Source: Thermoguttaceae bacterium (lineage in GTDB: Bacteria; Planctomycetota; Planctomycetia; Pirellulales; Thermoguttaceae). From it: a stretch of DNA of 44,001 nt. The stretch covers positions 1 through 44,001 of the forward strand of contig JARKPK010000004.1 of NCBI GenBank assembly GCA_029975295.1, in the 5' to 3' direction. The position numbers and the translations under genes are program-made. Below, one piece after another: positions 42,364-44,001 of the stretch. The notes beneath the pieces were generated by a model. It worked only from the letters and a program-made list of their open reading frames with translations. It was not told the DNA's origin and made no database searches. Every line of letters starts with the position of its first letter. Position 1 is the stretch's first letter.

Positions 42364-43446
42364 TCAGCGCTCGGCATACTCGTTGCTGCCGCTGGTTGTT
42401 GAGCAGGGCACGGGGCTGGTCGCCGCGTCGCCGCGGCCGCGGCCCACCGTTCGCCCAAGGGCCGCAATCCGCCCCCGCAAGCAACCGTGGCAGTCCTCGG
42501 CCGTTTCCGACACGCATGCCTTGTTCGGATAGATCTCGTACAGTTGCCGGTAGCGCACCGGGGTGAGGTTAGGCATCACCACATTGGCCCCGCGCGTCAG
42601 TCCCAGCTCGCGACCGTTCTGGCGGTTCAATGTCGCCAGGGCCGTTGTAGCGGGAATGTTCGCCCTGGGGCAAACCAGTCGGGCCAAGGCGATCACCTTG
42701 TAGGTGGTCAATTCGTCGGCCGGCACTTGTTCGTTGCCTGCCGCGCCGGCAACCAGGCCCACGCCCATCGGTGTGTGCGGGTGCGGCAGGTAGGGCCCTA
42801 CGCCGATCATGTCGAGGTCGAGTTCGGCGAAAAGGGCGATGTCGTCCGCCAGGTCGGCAAAGGTTTGGCCGGGGATGCCGATCATTACCCCGCTGCCCAC
42901 TTGGTAGCCCAGGCGGCCCAGTTCGCCCAGCAGTTCCAGCCGATCGTATCCGCCGGCGGGCCGCGGCGGGTGAATGCGTTCGTACAACGCCCGATTCGAG
43001 GTTTCAAACCGGAGCAGGTAGCGATCGGCCCCGGCACGCCGCCAAAGGGCCAGTTCGTCGGGCGAACGTTCCCCAAGACTAAGCGTAACGGCCAACGGGG
43101 TTTCGGCCTTGATCTGCCGCACGATGCCGGCGACCATCTCGGCCGAAAGCCCATCGTCTTCGCCCGATTGCAAAACCACCGTGCCGTAGCCCAGCCGTTG
43201 GGCAAGCCGGGCGCAATCAAGCACTTCCTCGGGCGTCATACGGTAGCGGCCCAGCCGATCGTTGGCCGCCCGAAGCCCGCAATACATGCACATCCGCACA
43301 CAGTAATTGGAAACCTCGATCAGCCCGCGCAAATGGACCTCGCCGCCGACATACTCCTGCCGCACACGATCGGCGCGATGCCAAAGCGTTTCGAGCCGCC
43401 CAGGCGACGTTTCTCGCAGCCAACCGAGGATTTCCGCATGTTTCAT
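42364..43446 (-). CDS. hydE: FeFe-hydrogenase H-cluster maturase HydE
   Basis: Radical-SAM enzyme that supplies a step toward the dithiomethylamine ligand of the H-cluster. 360 residues. CVRMCMYC carries the cluster Cys at 49, 53 and 56. An auxiliary cluster motif is complete: Cys 311, 319 and 322 (C-x7-C-x2-C), the positions familiar from Thermotoga HydE; many homologues lack it. LQSGEDDGLSAEM and VGPYLPHPHTPMG are HydE signatures. A tail of about 38 residues after the cluster is Arg/Gly/Ser-rich. The start at 43446 lacks a Shine-Dalgarno and directly follows a -10 box, so the mRNA may be leaderless. Confidence 0.94.
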   Translation of the reverse strand: MKHAEILGWLRETSPGRLETLWHRADRVRQEYVGGEVHLRGLIEVSNYCVRMCMYCGLRAANDRLGRYRMTPEEVLDCARLAQRLGYGTVVLQSGEDDGLSAEMVAGIVRQIKAETPLAVTLSLGERSPDELALWRRAGADRYLLRFETSNRALYERIHPPRPAGGYDRLELLGELGRLGYQVGSGVMIGIPGQTFADLADDIALFAELDLDMIGVGPYLPHPHTPMGVGLVAGAAGNEQVPADELTTYKVIALARLVCPRANIPATTALATLNRQNGRELGLTRGANVVMPNLTPVRYRQLYEIYPNKACVSETAEDCHGCLRGRIAALGRTVGRGRGDAATSPVPCSTTSGSNEYAER

Positions 43447-43452
43447 ATCCTG

Positions 43453-43461
43453 ATTATATCA
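43453..43461 (-). promoter_or_regulatory. Extended -10 box at the hydE start
   Basis: Minus strand TGATATAAT (TG-N-TATAAT), with TATAAT ending six bases before the hydE ATG. The -35 region is poor, as usual for extended -10 promoters. The expected start is at or beside the A of ATG. Confidence 0.6.
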
Positions 43462-43490
43462 GTTCGCAGCCCGTAAGACATGATTTGTGA

Positions 43491-43514
43491 CAGCCGTCGG
43501 CTGCTTTTTTATTT
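43491..43514 (+). terminator. Orphan terminator-like hairpin
   Basis: CAGCC, GTC, GGCTG followed by CTTTTTTATTT on the plus strand. No plus-strand gene lies upstream within the window region, so it might end antisense transcription, or be chance. Confidence 0.35.
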
Positions 43515-43734
43515 CTCGCCGCTCTCAGCGGCCCATGCAACCAGAGCAACTGAGTCCGTAAGAAGTTGGCAGCTATCGCTTTTCAGCTCCCGCGTTGCGA
43601 ACGGCCTGCCCAAGGTCCGCATGCCATCTCGGCCTTTCGGCCCGGCGAAAAAATGTCATCGAATTCGTTCGCACATGCGGATTTTCGGAAAACCCGGCAT
43701 ACACCACCGCCAAGGCGGCTTCGCATGGGGCGGC

Positions 43735-44001
43735 TCAGCAGTCCACCACGTTCAGCGCCAGTCCGCCGCGGGAGGTTTCTTTGTATTTCGACTGCATGTC
43801 GAGCCCGGTTTGCCGCATGGTTTCGATCACCTGGTCGAGGCTCACCCGATGCCGCCCATCGCCGTAGAGCACGGCCAGCCGCGCGGCATTGATGGCCGTG
43901 GCGGCCCCCATCGCGTTCCGCTCGATGCAGGGCACCTGCACCAAGCCGGCCACCGGATCGCAGGTCAGCCCCAAGTGGTGCTCCATGCCGATCTCGGCCG
44001 C
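43735..44001 (-). CDS. sdaA: L-serine ammonia-lyase, C-terminal part
   Basis: Iron-sulfur L-serine dehydratase converting serine to pyruvate and ammonia. Only the last 88 codons are in the window; the 5' end lies beyond 44001. [20 protein letters not shown] is followed by [19 protein letters not shown] and ends [19 protein letters not shown], all hallmark SdaA alpha-domain sequence. Two of the cluster Cys are visible (in LTCDP and VPCIE); the third would be upstream, and the C-terminal Cys of the family (...VVDC, last residue) is present and can act as an internal ligand. No terminator with a T run is seen after it. Confidence 0.95.
   Translation of the reverse strand, partial: AAEIGMEHHLGLTCDPVAGLVQVPCIERNAMGAATAINAARLAVLYGDGRHRVSLDQVIETMRQTGLDMQSKYKETSRGGLALNVVDC

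Noticed and set aside
1-44001. CRISPR array, prophage or rRNA operon
   Set aside because: No evenly spaced direct repeats, phage structural genes or rRNA sequence were seen.

Overview
The window looks like chromosomal DNA from a GC-rich planctomycete, probably Pirellulales-like. The case rests on its gene families: a TIGR03009-type secreted protein, a DUF1080 protein, a Cys-type sulfatase, a hydrazine-synthase-alpha-like c-type cytochrome, a Tat-exported Gfo/Idh/MocA oxidoreductase, a beta-helix protein fused to PDZ, and an FtsQ-like gene in a wall-synthesis cluster with no ftsA or ftsZ beside it. This is inferred from gene content only; there is no 16S gene here.

Layout. 0-12 kb: the 5' part of metG (minus), then secreted or exported proteins on both strands with long intergenic stretches, tRNA-Lys(CUU), and tRNA-Glu(CUC) with its own promoter and terminator. 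Two copies of a roughly 129-nt structured element lie at 3.4 and 9.0 kb in opposite orientation. 12.6-22 kb: csrA (plus), then on the minus strand a cell-wall block transcribed uppS-murC-murB-ddl-ftsQ, preceded by purA, a SpoU-type methyltransferase and a MazG-like pyrophosphohydrolase. 22.6-25.7 kb (plus): the translation cluster rplY-pth-rpsF-ssb-rplI, without rpsR. 25.9-27.4 kb: a lower-GC accessory island with a HEPN-domain gene, a truncated upstream partner and a chimera of two IS remnants. 27.4-30.3 kb (minus): an RmlD-like reductase, greA with an intrinsic terminator in its leader, and a Gly-rich secreted protein. 30.8-33.2 kb (plus): rsfS-argS. 33.2-35.1 kb: four related palindromes, an LRR membrane protein, an attC-like integron site and a membrane-anchored L7/L12-like protein. 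35.3-44 kb: sulfatase, oxidoreductase and GH43 glycosidase (polysaccharide use), then hydG and hydE (FeFe-hydrogenase cofactor assembly) and the C-terminal part of sdaA.

The genes most likely to work together are the peptidoglycan precursor block (lipid carrier, UDP-MurNAc formation, D-Ala-D-Ala), the ribosome and replication-protein cluster, and the hydE/hydG pair. The strongest candidates for something undescribed are non-coding: the two-copy hairpin element whose 3' arm carries a Shine-Dalgarno-like sequence before a conserved ATG, the attC-like site between two small membrane-protein genes, the palindrome family with changing stems but a constant flank and loop, and the terminator immediately upstream of greA. 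Many very long open frames antisense to real genes are GC-driven shadows and are left out.
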